DNA of 64,000 nt, from NCBI RefSeq assembly GCF_009811655.1, contig NZ_BGJX01000004.1, positions 155,389 to 219,388 of the forward strand, given 5' to 3'. Source of the stretch: Methylosinus sp. Ce-a6 (GTDB lineage: Bacteria > Pseudomonadota > Alphaproteobacteria > Rhizobiales > Beijerinckiaceae). The notes below the pieces were generated by a model. That model was not told the origin of the DNA. It ran no database searches and saw only the letters and a program-made list of their open reading frames with translations. The position numbers and the translations under genes are program-made. Of the stretch, positions 51,422 through 60,569 are shown piece by piece; within the stretch, counting starts at the first letter, position 1; each line of letters begins with the position of its first letter.

Positions 51422-52048
51422 TCACTCCGCCTGCGCTTTGGCGCCGTCGCCATAGAAGGAGGTCAGGCTCGTCAGTCCGCCTTCCGGCTCCGAGGAGACG
51501 CGGCCCGTCTGCGAGCCGGTCTTCACCGGCCGGCCGGCGGCGAGATCATCGAGCAGCTTCTCGAAATTCTCGGCCGTCAAATCTTCATAATAATCGTCGT
51601 TGATCTGCACCATGGGCGCATTGCAGCAGGCGCCGAGGCATTCGACCTCGAGCCAGGAGAACAGCCCGTCCGCGGTCACATGACGCTGCGGGCCGACGCG
51701 GCGCTCCAGCACGGCGATCAGCTCGTCCGAGCCGCGCAACATGCAGGGCGTCGTGCCGCAGAGCTGGACGTAGTATTTCCCGACCGGCTCGAGATTGAAC
51801 ATCGTATAGAAGGTCGCGATCTCGAGCACGCGAATGTAGGGCATGCCGAGCAAATCCGCGACCTTCTCGATCGCTTTCTGCGGCAGCCAATAGTCATTCT
51901 GCTTCTGCGCCTGCCACAAGGCCGGCACCACCATGGAGGCCTGACGGCCGTCTGGGTATTTGGCGATTTGCCCCTCGAGCCACGCCTTGTTCTCGGGCGT
52001 GAACTCGAAGCTTTCGGGCTGCTGTTCGGCGAGACGACGTATGGACAT
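51422..52048 (-). CDS. nuoE: NADH dehydrogenase I subunit E
   Basis: A 208-residue thioredoxin-like 2Fe-2S subunit (N1a). The cluster ligands are in [10 protein letters not shown] and [11 protein letters not shown]. The last 30 or so residues after the conserved core are Gly/Ser-rich ([20 protein letters not shown]) as in other alphaproteobacterial NuoE. It starts directly after the nuoD stop, with no bases between. Confidence 0.97.
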   Translation of the reverse strand: MSIRRLAEQQPESFEFTPENKAWLEGQIAKYPDGRQASMVVPALWQAQKQNDYWLPQKAIEKVADLLGMPYIRVLEIATFYTMFNLEPVGKYYVQLCGTTPCMLRGSDELIAVLERRVGPQRHVTADGLFSWLEVECLGACCNAPMVQINDDYYEDLTAENFEKLLDDLAAGRPVKTGSQTGRVSSEPEGGLTSLTSFYGDGAKAQAE

Positions 52049-53239
52049 TTAGCGATCGACCTCCCCGAAGACGATATCGAGCGAACCCAGGATCGCCGAG
52101 ACGTCGGCGAGCAAATGGTCCTTGCAGAGAAAATCCATGGCCTGCAGATGCGCGAAGCCCGGCGCTCTGATCTTGCAGCGATAGGGCTTGTCGCCGCCGT
52201 CGGAGACCAGATAGACGCCGAACTCGCCCTTGGGCGCCTCGACCGCCGCATAGACCTCGCCGGCCGGCACTTTGAAGCCTTCCGTATAGAGCTTGAAGTG
52301 ATGGATGAGCGCCTCCATGGAGCGCTTCATCTCCGCGCGGGGCGGCGAACAAATCTTATTGTTCACCGTCGCCACCGGGCCGCGGTTTTCGGCCTTCAAA
52401 AGCTTTTCGACGCATTGCTTCATGATGTAGGTCGACTGGCGCATCTCCTCCATGCGGATGACGGCGCGGTCGTAGCAGTCGCCGTTCTTGCCGACGGGAA
52501 TGTCGAACTCCATCTCCTCATAGCAGTCGTAGGGACGCGCCTTGCGCAAATCCCAAGGCGCGCCGGAGCCGCGCACCATCACGCCGGAGAAACCGAACTT
52601 CCAGGCGTCCTCGAGCGAGATGACGCCGATGTCGGCATTGCGCTGCTTGAAGATGCGGTTGCCGATGAACAGCTCTTCGAGATCATCGCAGAGCTTCAGG
52701 AACGGGTCGCAGAAAGCGCCGATATCCTCGACCAGCCGGTCCGGCAGATCGCGGGCGACGCCGCCAGGGCGGAAATAATTGGCGTGCATGCGCGCGCCGC
52801 TCGCACGCTCATAGAACACCATGAGCTTCTCGCGCTCCTCATAGCCCCAGAGCGGCGGCGTCAGCGCACCGACGTCCATCGCCTGCGAGGTGACGTTGAG
52901 GAGATGCGAGAGAAGACGGCCGATCTCGGCGTAGAGCACGCGGATGAGCTGGCCGCGGCGCGGAACCTCGACACCGAGCAATTGCTCTATGCCGAGACAG
53001 AAGGCGTGCTCCTGATTCATCGGCGAGCAATAGTCGAGCCGATCGAAATAGGGCACGTTCTGCAGGAAGGTGCGCGCCTCCATCAGCTTCTCGGTGCCGC
53101 GATGCAGAAAGCCGACATGCGGATCGCAGCGCTCGACCACCTCGCCGTCGAGCTCGAGGATCAGGCGCAGCACGCCATGCGCCGCCGGATGCTGCGGACC
53201 GAAGTTGAGGTTGAAGTTGCGGAGGCTCTGGTCGTTCAT
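52049..53239 (-). CDS. nuoD: NADH dehydrogenase I subunit D
   Basis: A 396-residue subunit lining the quinone site, homologous to the large subunit of NiFe hydrogenases but without its metal ligands. Markers are [20 protein letters not shown] near the N terminus, [16 protein letters not shown], and the C-terminal [13 protein letters not shown]. Separate from nuoC, as usual in this class. Confidence 0.98.
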   Translation of the reverse strand: MNDQSLRNFNLNFGPQHPAAHGVLRLILELDGEVVERCDPHVGFLHRGTEKLMEARTFLQNVPYFDRLDYCSPMNQEHAFCLGIEQLLGVEVPRRGQLIRVLYAEIGRLLSHLLNVTSQAMDVGALTPPLWGYEEREKLMVFYERASGARMHANYFRPGGVARDLPDRLVEDIGAFCDPFLKLCDDLEELFIGNRIFKQRNADIGVISLEDAWKFGFSGVMVRGSGAPWDLRKARPYDCYEEMEFDIPVGKNGDCYDRAVIRMEEMRQSTYIMKQCVEKLLKAENRGPVATVNNKICSPPRAEMKRSMEALIHHFKLYTEGFKVPAGEVYAAVEAPKGEFGVYLVSDGGDKPYRCKIRAPGFAHLQAMDFLCKDHLLADVSAILGSLDIVFGEVDR

Positions 53240-53312
53240 CGTGACAGTCCCAGGCGGAGGAAGAGCGAATGGCGAGAATCAGCAGAAGCGCCGATGTTCA
53301 TGACGGGCGCTC

Positions 53313-53915
53313 TCACTTGCTCGCCTTTTCATCGCCGGGCAGCTCATATTCCACCCCCTCCCACGGCGATAGAAAATCGAACTTCCGGTATTCCTGTGTG
53401 AGGTTCAGCGGCTCATAGACGACGCGCTTGCGCTCGTCGTCGTAGCGCACCTCGACATAGCCGGACATGGGGAAATCCTTACGCAGCGGATGACCGTCGA
53501 AGCCGTAATCGGTCATGATGCGGCGCAGATCCGGATGGCCGTCGAACAGCACGCCGAAGAGGTCGTAAGTCTCGCGCTCGAACCAGTCCGCCCCCGGATA
53601 GAGGCTCGTCAAGGAGGCGACCGGCGTGTCTTCGTCGGTCTGCGTCTTCACGCGGATGCGCTGATTATGCTTAGGCGAGAGGAGATGCAGCACCACGTCG
53701 AAACGCTGGTCGCGCTCTGGATAGTCGACCGCGGTGATGTCGGTGAAGCTGACGAAGAGGAATTCGGGATGGTCGCGCAGCACGCGGGCGACATCCAGCC
53801 ACCGCGAGCGCTCCACATCCACGGTGAGCTCGCCATAGGCGATCTCAAGGCCTTTCACCACGCCCGGAAGGGCCGCGGCGACCTTCTCGCCGAGCTTTTC
53901 GAGTTCCGCACTCAT
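53313..53915 (-). CDS. nuoC: NADH dehydrogenase I subunit C
   Basis: A 200-residue peripheral-arm subunit containing the conserved [40 protein letters not shown] and [20 protein letters not shown]. It stabilises the quinone-side module. A 73-base spacer separates it from nuoD and a 99-base spacer from nuoB. Confidence 0.98.
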   Translation of the reverse strand: MSAELEKLGEKVAAALPGVVKGLEIAYGELTVDVERSRWLDVARVLRDHPEFLFVSFTDITAVDYPERDQRFDVVLHLLSPKHNQRIRVKTQTDEDTPVASLTSLYPGADWFERETYDLFGVLFDGHPDLRRIMTDYGFDGHPLRKDFPMSGYVEVRYDDERKRVVYEPLNLTQEYRKFDFLSPWEGVEYELPGDEKASK

Positions 53916-54014
53916 GTCTCACCCTCGCGTCATGAGAAACCGACGGCTCATCGCGCGGCGGCTCGCATCGCATTCTTCGTTTTTGCGCGCTCTCTTCGAA
54001 ACAGCGCGATCACA

Positions 54015-54611
54015 TCACCGTTCGATCGTGCCGCTGCGGCGGATCTTCTTCTGCAGGAGCAGAACGCCATAGACCAGCGCCTCGGCCGAAGGCGGACAAC
54101 CCGGGACATAAATGTCGACCGGAATGATTCGATCGCAGCCGCGCACCACAGAATAGGAGTAATGGTAATAGCCGCCGCCATTGGCGCAGGAGCCCATGGA
54201 GATGACGTAGCGCGGCTCCGGCATCTGATCGTAGACCTTGCGCAGCGCCGGGGCCATTTTATTGGTCAGCGTGCCGGCGATGATGATGACGTCCGACTGG
54301 CGCGGGCTGGCGCGCGGCGCGAAGCCGAAGCGCTCGAGATCGTAACGCGGCATCGCCGCTTGGATCATCTCCACCGCGCAGCAAGCGAGCCCGAAGGTCA
54401 TCCACATCAGCGAGCCGGTGCGGGCCCAATTGATGAGATCGTCGGTCGCGGTGACGAGAAAGCCCTTGTCGGCGAGCTCGTCATTGAGGCCGAGATAGAA
54501 GGGATCGTCCGCGCCCACCGGCTTGCCGGTGCGCGGATCGACGAGACCCTTGGCGGAGGGCGCCACGAGGGTCGGAATCTGCGTCTGGCTCTGGCGAGTG
54601 ATCAATCCCAT
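54015..54611 (-). CDS. nuoB: NADH dehydrogenase I subunit B
   Basis: A 198-residue subunit carrying the terminal cluster N2 (ligands in [17 protein letters not shown] and VPGCPP), which reduces quinone. The ATG at 54611 begins [10 protein letters not shown] and overlaps the nuoA stop by 10 bases; the Met seven residues upstream lies deeper inside nuoA and was not chosen. Confidence 0.97.
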   Translation of the reverse strand: MGLITRQSQTQIPTLVAPSAKGLVDPRTGKPVGADDPFYLGLNDELADKGFLVTATDDLINWARTGSLMWMTFGLACCAVEMIQAAMPRYDLERFGFAPRASPRQSDVIIIAGTLTNKMAPALRKVYDQMPEPRYVISMGSCANGGGYYHYSYSVVRGCDRIIPVDIYVPGCPPSAEALVYGVLLLQKKIRRSGTIER

Positions 54612-54967
54612 TCGAGCGCTCCCTTGCGCCATTCATAGACGAAGCCGACGGTCAGCACGCCGAGGAAGAACATCATCGACCAGAAGCCGAAGCTGCCCGC
54701 CTCCTTGAAGGCGACGGCCCAGGGAAAGAGGAAGGCGACCTCGAGGTCGAAGACGATGAAGAGCAGCGCGACGAGATAGAAGCGCACGTCGAATTTCATG
54801 CGCGCGTCGCCGAAAGGATTGAAGCCGCACTCATAGGCGGAGAGCTTCTCCGGATCCGGCGCCTTGAAGGCGACCAGGAAGGGGAGGACGAGCAGCGCGC
54901 CGGCGATGATCGCCGCGAGGGCGACGAAGATCACGAGCGGCAAATATTGTTCGAGCAGGCTCGGCAT
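54602..54967 (-). CDS. nuoA: NADH dehydrogenase I subunit A
   Basis: A 121-residue membrane protein with three helices and the conserved [20 protein letters not shown] (with the Cys of the TMH1-2 loop) and [24 protein letters not shown] second helix. It is the first nuo gene; about 200 bases separate it from the ATP12 gene on the same strand, and any promoter for the operon should be there. Confidence 0.97.
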   Translation of the reverse strand: MPSLLEQYLPLVIFVALAAIIAGALLVLPFLVAFKAPDPEKLSAYECGFNPFGDARMKFDVRFYLVALLFIVFDLEVAFLFPWAVAFKEAGSFGFWSMMFFLGVLTVGFVYEWRKGALEWD

Positions 54968-55165
54968 GGCGATGTCCGACGTTTGCGGCGGGGGCGGCGC
55001 GTTGTGTCGCGGGGCGGAGAGCCCCGGGCGCCGTCTGACCGCGCGTTCCGTAACCCAGCGTATAGGTCAAAGCAAGAGCCGAGCGCCTCTTTACCGAAGG
55101 GATTGGGCCGGCGAGCCTTACGGGCGCCCGGGCGCGACGAGAAATTGCGCGCCGGCGCCCGTGAA

Positions 55166-55984
55166 TCAGGCGGCGCCGCCGAAGAATTCGGCGATCTTGG
55201 CCGCGGCTTTCATCTCCTCGAATCGCCGCGCCCGGCGCTCCATCGCCTCGGCGTCCGCGCCCCAGGCTCTCATCTGATAATCTTCGTCGACATGGGCGGC
55301 GGCCCAAGCGGCTTCGACGTCCATTCGGCCGAGCGCCACCGCAAGGGCGATGAGGCAGGAGCCCGTCAGCGTCGTCATCGAATGGAGCGCCGCGAGGCGG
55401 AAAGGCGCCCCCGCCCCCTCCCCCGCATAGGCGCGCACCGCCTCGGCGACCGCGACCGTCGCCTCTGGCGCCTGCGCGAGAAACATCACGCCCGCCGTCG
55501 CGGCGAGCTCGGCGCCGAGCCGCTCCCTGGCGAAGGCGAGCAACGGGTCCCAGGCGTCGGCCTGCGCGGCGGCAAGGCCCGCAGGCTCCTCGGCGCGATA
55601 GCTCACGAGGTCCGAGCCCGCATATTTGGCGATGTCGGCGGCGACCTCATCGAGCCGGTCCGCGACCCCGTCGATCGCCGAATTGACGAGTTTCGTCAAA
55701 GGCATGGACGAAGGGTCGAGCCTTTCGCCCTGCGCCTCCCACTCCGCCGCGATAGCCCCCGTCAGCGGCGAGGACGGCGTCGCCAGAATGCGCCGCGCCG
55801 GCGTCTTGACCGTCCGTCCATCGAGCAGCACGGCGTAACCGCCATCGGCCTCGCCCACTCCGGCGGAGCGGTAGAATCGTTTCGGCGCCTCCGTCCGCGC
55901 GGATTGCGCCGCTATGCGCAACGGATTGCGCTCCGCATTGGTGACGAACAGGCCGTCGGCGAGATTTTCGCTATCTGAGGACAT
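55166..55984 (-). CDS. ATP12-family F1-ATPase assembly chaperone
   Basis: A 272-residue protein matching ATP12, which chaperones the alpha subunit of F1-ATPase in mitochondria and alphaproteobacteria. Key regions are KRFYRSAGVGEADGGYAVLL, LDGRTVKTPARRIL, AAEWEAQGERLDPSSMPLTK, and the Trp/Ala-rich helices with LGRMDVEAAWAAAHVDEDYQ. The ATG at 55984 gives the usual length; upstream frame is antisense-like. It lies 29 bases after the pseudouridine synthase. Confidence 0.9.
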   Translation of the reverse strand: MSSDSENLADGLFVTNAERNPLRIAAQSARTEAPKRFYRSAGVGEADGGYAVLLDGRTVKTPARRILATPSSPLTGAIAAEWEAQGERLDPSSMPLTKLVNSAIDGVADRLDEVAADIAKYAGSDLVSYRAEEPAGLAAAQADAWDPLLAFARERLGAELAATAGVMFLAQAPEATVAVAEAVRAYAGEGAGAPFRLAALHSMTTLTGSCLIALAVALGRMDVEAAWAAAHVDEDYQMRAWGADAEAMERRARRFEEMKAAAKIAEFFGGAA

Positions 55985-56013
55985 GGGGCGGTCTCCTCGG
56001 GCGCGGGGGCGCG

Positions 56014-57111
56014 TCAAGCGTCCGGCGCCGCCAATATGGGGTCGTCCTGCCCCGCGTCGAAGCCGAAGAAATCCCAGCTCTTCTGCATATGCGGCGGCAA
56101 CGGCGCGGTGACGTCGAGCGCGCCGCCCTTGGGATGCGGCAGAATCAACCGCCGCGCCAGAAGATGGAGCTTCACCTCGAGCTCGGCCGGCATGGCGCGC
56201 ATGGGATCGCGGCGTCGCGCCTCGTCCTCGGGCCTGTGCCCATATTTCGGGTCGCCGAAGATCGGGCAGCCGATCGCCTCCGCATGGGCGCGGAGCTGAT
56301 GCGTGCGCCCGGTCAGGGGCTTCATCGACAGCCAGGAACAGCGCGGCGCCGCCTTGTCGACGATGGCGTAATAGGTCAGCGAATGCTGCGCCCCCTCTTC
56401 GCCATGCCGGACGACGCGCATCTTCTCGCGCGCGTCGGCGTCGCCCGCGCGACGCTCGCCCGCCCCGCGGCGAGAGCGATCCTCGCCCATATCCGCGCCT
56501 TTGGCGAGATAGAGCGACACGCGGCCCTGCGCCGGCTTCGGAACCCCTTCGACCAGCGCCCAATAGATCTTCTGCGCCTGGCGCGAGCGGAAGATCTCCC
56601 CGAGCTCCGCCGCCGTGCGCCGATTCTTGGCGATGAGCAGCACGCCGGACGTGTCGCGGTCGAGCCGATGCACCAGCACCGGCCGCTTGTCGCCCTCGGC
56701 CAGCGATGCGAGCATACCGTCTATATGCCGCTTCATGCCCGAGCCGCCTTGGACGGCGAGGCCATAGGGCTTGTTCAGCACGATGAGATGCGCGTCCTCG
56801 AACAAAGTCATCTCGGCGAGCGCGCGGGCGTCTTCCGGCCGCGCCCGCAGGACCGCCGGCGCCGCGATCGTCTCCAGCTTGAGCGGCGGCACGCGAACCT
56901 TCTGATTCTGCTCGAGCCTTGTCGACGTATCGGCCCGCTTGCCGTCGACGCGCACCTCTCCCTTGCGGCAGATTTTGGCGAGATGCGACAGAGCGAGCGA
57001 GGGAAAGCGCCGCTTGAACCAGCGGTCGAGCCTCAGCCCCGCCTCGTCCGCCTCGACGGTCAGCGTCTGCACGGGCGTCGATTGCGGCGCCGGCGTCCCG
57101 GTCGCGCTCAC
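56014..57111 (-). CDS. RluC/RluD-family 23S rRNA pseudouridine synthase
   Basis: A 365-residue enzyme with an N-terminal S4 RNA-binding domain (GLRLDRWFKRRFPSLALSHL, KGEVRVDGKRAD) and the RluA-type catalytic domain with LIVLNKPYGLAVQGGSG, the catalytic Asp in HRLDRDTSGVLLIAK, and LTGRTHQLRAHAEAIGCPI. It converts specific uridines in rRNA. A charged insertion (GEDRSRRGAGERRAGDAD) lies in the middle. GTG at 57111 overlaps the crcB stop (GTGA) and fits the family length. Confidence 0.9.
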   Translation of the reverse strand: MSATGTPAPQSTPVQTLTVEADEAGLRLDRWFKRRFPSLALSHLAKICRKGEVRVDGKRADTSTRLEQNQKVRVPPLKLETIAAPAVLRARPEDARALAEMTLFEDAHLIVLNKPYGLAVQGGSGMKRHIDGMLASLAEGDKRPVLVHRLDRDTSGVLLIAKNRRTAAELGEIFRSRQAQKIYWALVEGVPKPAQGRVSLYLAKGADMGEDRSRRGAGERRAGDADAREKMRVVRHGEEGAQHSLTYYAIVDKAAPRCSWLSMKPLTGRTHQLRAHAEAIGCPIFGDPKYGHRPEDEARRRDPMRAMPAELEVKLHLLARRLILPHPKGGALDVTAPLPPHMQKSWDFFGFDAGQDDPILAAPDA

Positions 57112-57491
57112 GTCAGCGTCCTCACGATGAAGAGTCCGAGGAAGAGCGCGCTTATGGAGAGGCCGACGGAACCGCCGACATAGAGCCCGGCCCAGAGCGG
57201 ATCGCCCCGCTCGATCAGAGTGACGGCGTCGAGCGAGAAAGCGGAGAAAGTCGTATAGCCGCCGAGCACGCCAGTGGTCACGAACAGGCGCATCGACTGC
57301 GACCACCCCGTCCCCGCCTTGAAGGCGAAATAGCCGGCCGCCAGCCCCATGGCGAGAGAGCCGGTGACATTGATGATGAAAATGCCCCAGGGCAGTTGCG
57401 CGCCGAGCCAGCGCTGGCACCAGATATTGACGAAATGCCTGAGGAGTCCGCCCAATCCGGCCCCGAGAAAGATGAGAACAAGCGCGCGCAT
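57108..57491 (-). CDS. crcB: Fluoride ion channel CrcB/Fluc
   Basis: A 127-residue protein with four membrane helices and the family motifs GLGGLLRHFVN, GIFIINVTGSLAMG (with the conserved Asn) and GVLGGYTTFSAFSLDAV. It forms a dual-topology dimer that lets fluoride out. The ATG at 57491 begins RALVLIFLGAGLGG; the longer Arg-rich N terminus was rejected. No fluoride riboswitch-like sequence was seen in the 246 bases upstream. Confidence 0.94.
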   Translation of the reverse strand: MRALVLIFLGAGLGGLLRHFVNIWCQRWLGAQLPWGIFIINVTGSLAMGLAAGYFAFKAGTGWSQSMRLFVTTGVLGGYTTFSAFSLDAVTLIERGDPLWAGLYVGGSVGLSISALFLGLFIVRTLT

Positions 57492-57737
57492 GGATCGCCT
57501 TCTAGCGCAAGCGGGCTCCCGCGTCACGAAGCGCGATCGCGCCAATTGCGGCGCTTCGATTCAAGCCGGATTTACGTATCGGCAGTAAAACGTGTAACCT
57601 CTACGTGACGGCGCGCGCGCCGCCACGTTGAACCTGTTGAGATTGCTAAATCTTTTACCGGTCGTGCAGCGGCCGAAACTCGTCAGCGCTCCGGTCCATG
57701 CGGGACTGGCGGGCGCCGCGCATGTGGAGCGACGGCC

Positions 57738-58352
57738 GTGAGACGATCTGATCTGCGCCTGAAGCAGGAGGAGGAGGAGCGCCTCGCGGCCGAGACCGTG
57801 GCCGAGCCGCGATTCGACGGTCGTTTCTTCTTGCCGCCCGACCAGCGCCGCTATCCCTGCCGCACCATCGACATGTCGTCGGAGATCGTCGCGCTGCGCA
57901 GCGATTTTCGCCCCACGGTGGGCGACAAGGTCACCCTCGATCTCGACCGTTGGGGCTGTTTCGAAGGCTCCGTGATTCGTCGCTTCGACGGCGGTTTCAC
58001 TCTGGACCTCGAGCTATCGGATCGGCCGCGCGCCCATGTCGCGATGCAATTCGCCTGGCTGACGCGTCATTTCGCGCCGAACGGCGCGCAATACCGCTCC
58101 CATGAGCGGCTTCGTCCCAAGCAGCGCTTCACGACCTTCACCGTGGCGCAGGTCATTTTGCCCTGCGAAATTCTCGATCTGTCGCGCAGCGGCGCGTCGC
58201 TGCGCACCGAAGTGCGGGTTCCGCCCGGCGAAAAAGTCACGATCGGGAAGCGAACTCAGGCGGAGGTCATCCGCCAGACCGAGGACGGTTTCGCCGTCCG
58301 CTTCCGCCGCCTGTTGCCGCTCGAGATTTTCGACGAGGACATAGAACTCTGA
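57738..58352 (+). CDS. PilZ-domain protein (two PilZ-like units)
   Basis: A 204-residue protein with two PilZ-like halves: RFFLPPDQRRYPCRTIDMSS in the first (about 29-48) and RFTTFTVAQVILPCEILDLS in the second. The second half keeps an S-G-A-S-L-R-T stretch resembling the (D/N)xSxxG c-di-GMP site, while the first has only DMSSEI. It may bind c-di-GMP to control motility or polysaccharide. GTG start at 57738. It is followed by tRNA-Arg. No signal or membrane helix. Confidence 0.82.
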   Translation: MRRSDLRLKQEEEERLAAETVAEPRFDGRFFLPPDQRRYPCRTIDMSSEIVALRSDFRPTVGDKVTLDLDRWGCFEGSVIRRFDGGFTLDLELSDRPRAHVAMQFAWLTRHFAPNGAQYRSHERLRPKQRFTTFTVAQVILPCEILDLSRSGASLRTEVRVPPGEKVTIGKRTQAEVIRQTEDGFAVRFRRLLPLEIFDEDIEL

Positions 58353-58445
58353 ACGCGCGACGAGACAATGGGCGAAAAGCCCGAAAGCCGCTCGACCCCG
58401 ATTGCAGGCGCAGCCGGGTTGCGATAGTGAAGATGCAGGACCCAC

Positions 58446-58522
<77 letters not shown>

Positions 58523-58557
58523 TTCCCTCCGGGAATGGGCCGCCCTTATGCAAAGAG

Positions 58558-58578
58558 GGTTCGAACGAAGTTCGAACC
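58558..58578. repeat. GGTTCGAAC inverted repeat after tRNA-Arg
   Basis: Nine-base arms GGTTCGAAC (58558-58566) and GTTCGAACC (58570-58578) are exact complements around GAA. The following GGCGCGCCA (58579-58587) repeats the last nine bases of the tRNA gene (58514-58522). Together they look like a partial copy of the tRNA 3' end. Confidence 0.55.
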
Positions 58579-58600
58579 GGCGCGCCAGTTGGAAGAGGCC

Positions 58601-58927
58601 ATGCTTCGCCTGCTCCGCAATATGCTGTCCCTGCTCGCTCTGGCCTCGCTCCTCCTCGGCGGACCGACCGCGCGCGAGCGCCATTCTTGCGAGGGGATGA
58701 GCGCGGCGGCCATGGAGGACTGCCATAAGTCAGGCGGCGGCAACGCCTCGCTGGCTGCGGATGACTGCGCCGCCCTTTTCTGCGCGCAGATGCAGGCCGC
58801 GCCCGCTCCGCCCGAAGCCGCGAGCCCCTTTCGGACGCGCCTCGCCTGCGCGCCCATCGCGCCGCCGAGCGACGCCGATCTCGCCGGCCTGATCGCCCCG
58901 CCCGATCTTCGACCTCCGATCGCCTGA
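58601..58927 (+). CDS. Small secreted cysteine-containing protein upstream of the Cus pump
   Basis: A 108-residue protein with a Sec signal (MLRLLRNMLSLLALASLLLG, cleavage near residue 26). The mature part has Cys in ERHSCEGMS, MEDCHKSGG, ADDCAALFCAQMQ and RLACAP, and is otherwise Ala/Pro-rich. The Met/Cys/His content (HSCEGMSAAAMEDCH) could bind copper or another soft metal. Similar small periplasmic proteins precede CusBA-type genes. GGAAGAGG lies before the ATG at 58601. Its stop is 100 bases before the adaptor gene. Function is inferred from context. Confidence 0.68.
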   Translation: MLRLLRNMLSLLALASLLLGGPTARERHSCEGMSAAAMEDCHKSGGGNASLAADDCAALFCAQMQAAPAPPEAASPFRTRLACAPIAPPSDADLAGLIAPPDLRPPIA

Positions 58928-59027
58928 AGCCGCCTTCGCCGCCGGCCTCCCGCTCGCGCGGGCGCCGCGAATTTTTCCAGCGACTTTCAAAGCGATTCGC
59001 CGCGAGAAGCGGCCGGAGACCGATTCC

Positions 59028-60569
59028 ATGCCTCCCTATGCACCCTTCGTCGGCGCGCTCGCGCTCGCCGCGAGCGTGACCGCGACCATGTTTCACACGT
59101 CCCCTTCCGACGCCGTCCAACCGGACCATCCGCCGGAACGCATGGAGATGGACGATCCCATTCTCTTCTATCGCGACCCGATGGACGGCCCGGAACTCTC
59201 GCGCCATCCCAAAAAGGACGGCATGGGGATGGATTTTCTGCCCGTGCGACGATCGCAGATCGCGCCGCTCCTCGGCAGGCTCCCTGCGCCGACGCCCTCC
59301 CGCGAGGAGCCGCTCTTCTATCGCGATCCGATGGGCGGCGCCGACATCTCGCTCGTCCCGCGCAAGGACGGCATGGGGATGGATTATCTGCCGGCGCGGC
59401 CCGCCGATCTGCGCGCGATCCTCCCCGAGCTCTCCGCGCGGCCGCCGGCGCCGGCGCCGGCGAAACGCATTCTCTATTATCGCAATCCGATGGGCCTGCC
59501 GGACGTGTCCGCGACGCCGAAGAAGGATTCGATGGGCATGGACTACATGCCCGTCTATGAGGGCGAGGCCGGCGACGAGGACGGCTCGGTGCGCATAGCG
59601 CCGGGAAAAATCCAGCGAACGGGCGTGCGCTCGGAGCCCGTGCGGCGCCGCGCGCTCGCCGCCAAGATACGCGTTCCCGGCGTCGTGCAGGTCGACGAGC
59701 GGCGCGTCGCCGTGGTGGCGACGCGCTCCGAGGCCTTCATCGAGAAGGTCTTCGACGCGACGACCGGCGCGCGCGTCGACAAGGGCCAGCCGCTCCTGCG
59801 CCTCTACTCGCCGGCGATCGCCGCCGCCGCGGCGGATTATCTCACTTTCTCGGGCCGGCGCGCCAATGACCCGGCGCTGCTCGAAGGCGCGCGCCGCAGG
59901 CTCGAGACACTGAATGCGCCGCCGGAATTCATCGCCGAAATATCGCGCCAGCAGCGCGTGCCGACGAACATCTCCTGGCCCGCGCCCCGCGGCGGCGTCA
60001 TTCTCGAGCGCAACGCTGTCGACGGAATGAAGGCCGAGCCGGGGCAGGCGCTCTTCCGCATCGCCGATCTCTCGGTGGTCTGGGTCCTCGCCGACGTCTC
60101 CGAGCAGGACTATGCGCGCCTGCGCGTCGGCCAGAGCGCCCGCATCACCGCGCGCGGCCTTCCGAACCGAGTCTTCGCCGGCGATGTGACCGTCGTCTAT
60201 CCGCAGATCAATCGCGAGACCCGCACCGCGCGCGTGCGCGTCGAGCTCGCCAACGCCGATCTCGCCTTGCGGCCGGACATGTTCGTCGACGCCGAAATCC
60301 TCGCCGACAACAAGGACGAGCTCGTCGCCGCGCCCGAGAGCGCGGTGATCGAGACCGGCAAACGCTCGCTCGTGCTCCTCGACAAAGGCGACGGACGCTT
60401 CGAGCCGCGCGAGGTGACGCTCGGCCGGCGCGGCGAAGGCTTCGTCGAGGTCAAGAGCGGCCTCGACGAAACGGACCGCGTCGTGACCGCGGCCAATTTC
60501 CTGATCGATGCGGAAAGCAATCTGAAGTCCGCGCTTCATGCGCTCGAGGGGACGGAGACGGCGCGATGA
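59028..60569 (+). CDS. CusB-like periplasmic efflux adaptor with three heavy-metal-binding repeats
   Basis: A 513-residue RND adaptor. After a short leader it has three copies of the heavy-metal-binding repeat (about 46-73, 96-123, 148-176), each with a YRDPM or YRNPM start and a KKDGMGMDFLPV-like end rich in Met and Asp. The HlyD-like body follows (barrel-sandwich with GVVQVDERRVAVVATRSEAF, beta-barrel with VLADVSEQDYARLRVGQSAR, and VVAAPESAVIETGKRSLVLL-like closing part). It links the inner-membrane pump to an outer-membrane channel. The last four bases overlap the pump start (ATGA). Confidence 0.92.
   Translation: MPPYAPFVGALALAASVTATMFHTSPSDAVQPDHPPERMEMDDPILFYRDPMDGPELSRHPKKDGMGMDFLPVRRSQIAPLLGRLPAPTPSREEPLFYRDPMGGADISLVPRKDGMGMDYLPARPADLRAILPELSARPPAPAPAKRILYYRNPMGLPDVSATPKKDSMGMDYMPVYEGEAGDEDGSVRIAPGKIQRTGVRSEPVRRRALAAKIRVPGVVQVDERRVAVVATRSEAFIEKVFDATTGARVDKGQPLLRLYSPAIAAAAADYLTFSGRRANDPALLEGARRRLETLNAPPEFIAEISRQQRVPTNISWPAPRGGVILERNAVDGMKAEPGQALFRIADLSVVWVLADVSEQDYARLRVGQSARITARGLPNRVFAGDVTVVYPQINRETRTARVRVELANADLALRPDMFVDAEILADNKDELVAAPESAVIETGKRSLVLLDKGDGRFEPREVTLGRRGEGFVEVKSGLDETDRVVTAANFLIDAESNLKSALHALEGTETAR

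Noticed and set aside
57492..57737. Fluoride riboswitch upstream of crcB
   Set aside because: I could not find the conserved pseudoknot-forming elements; the region looks like an ordinary divergent spacer.
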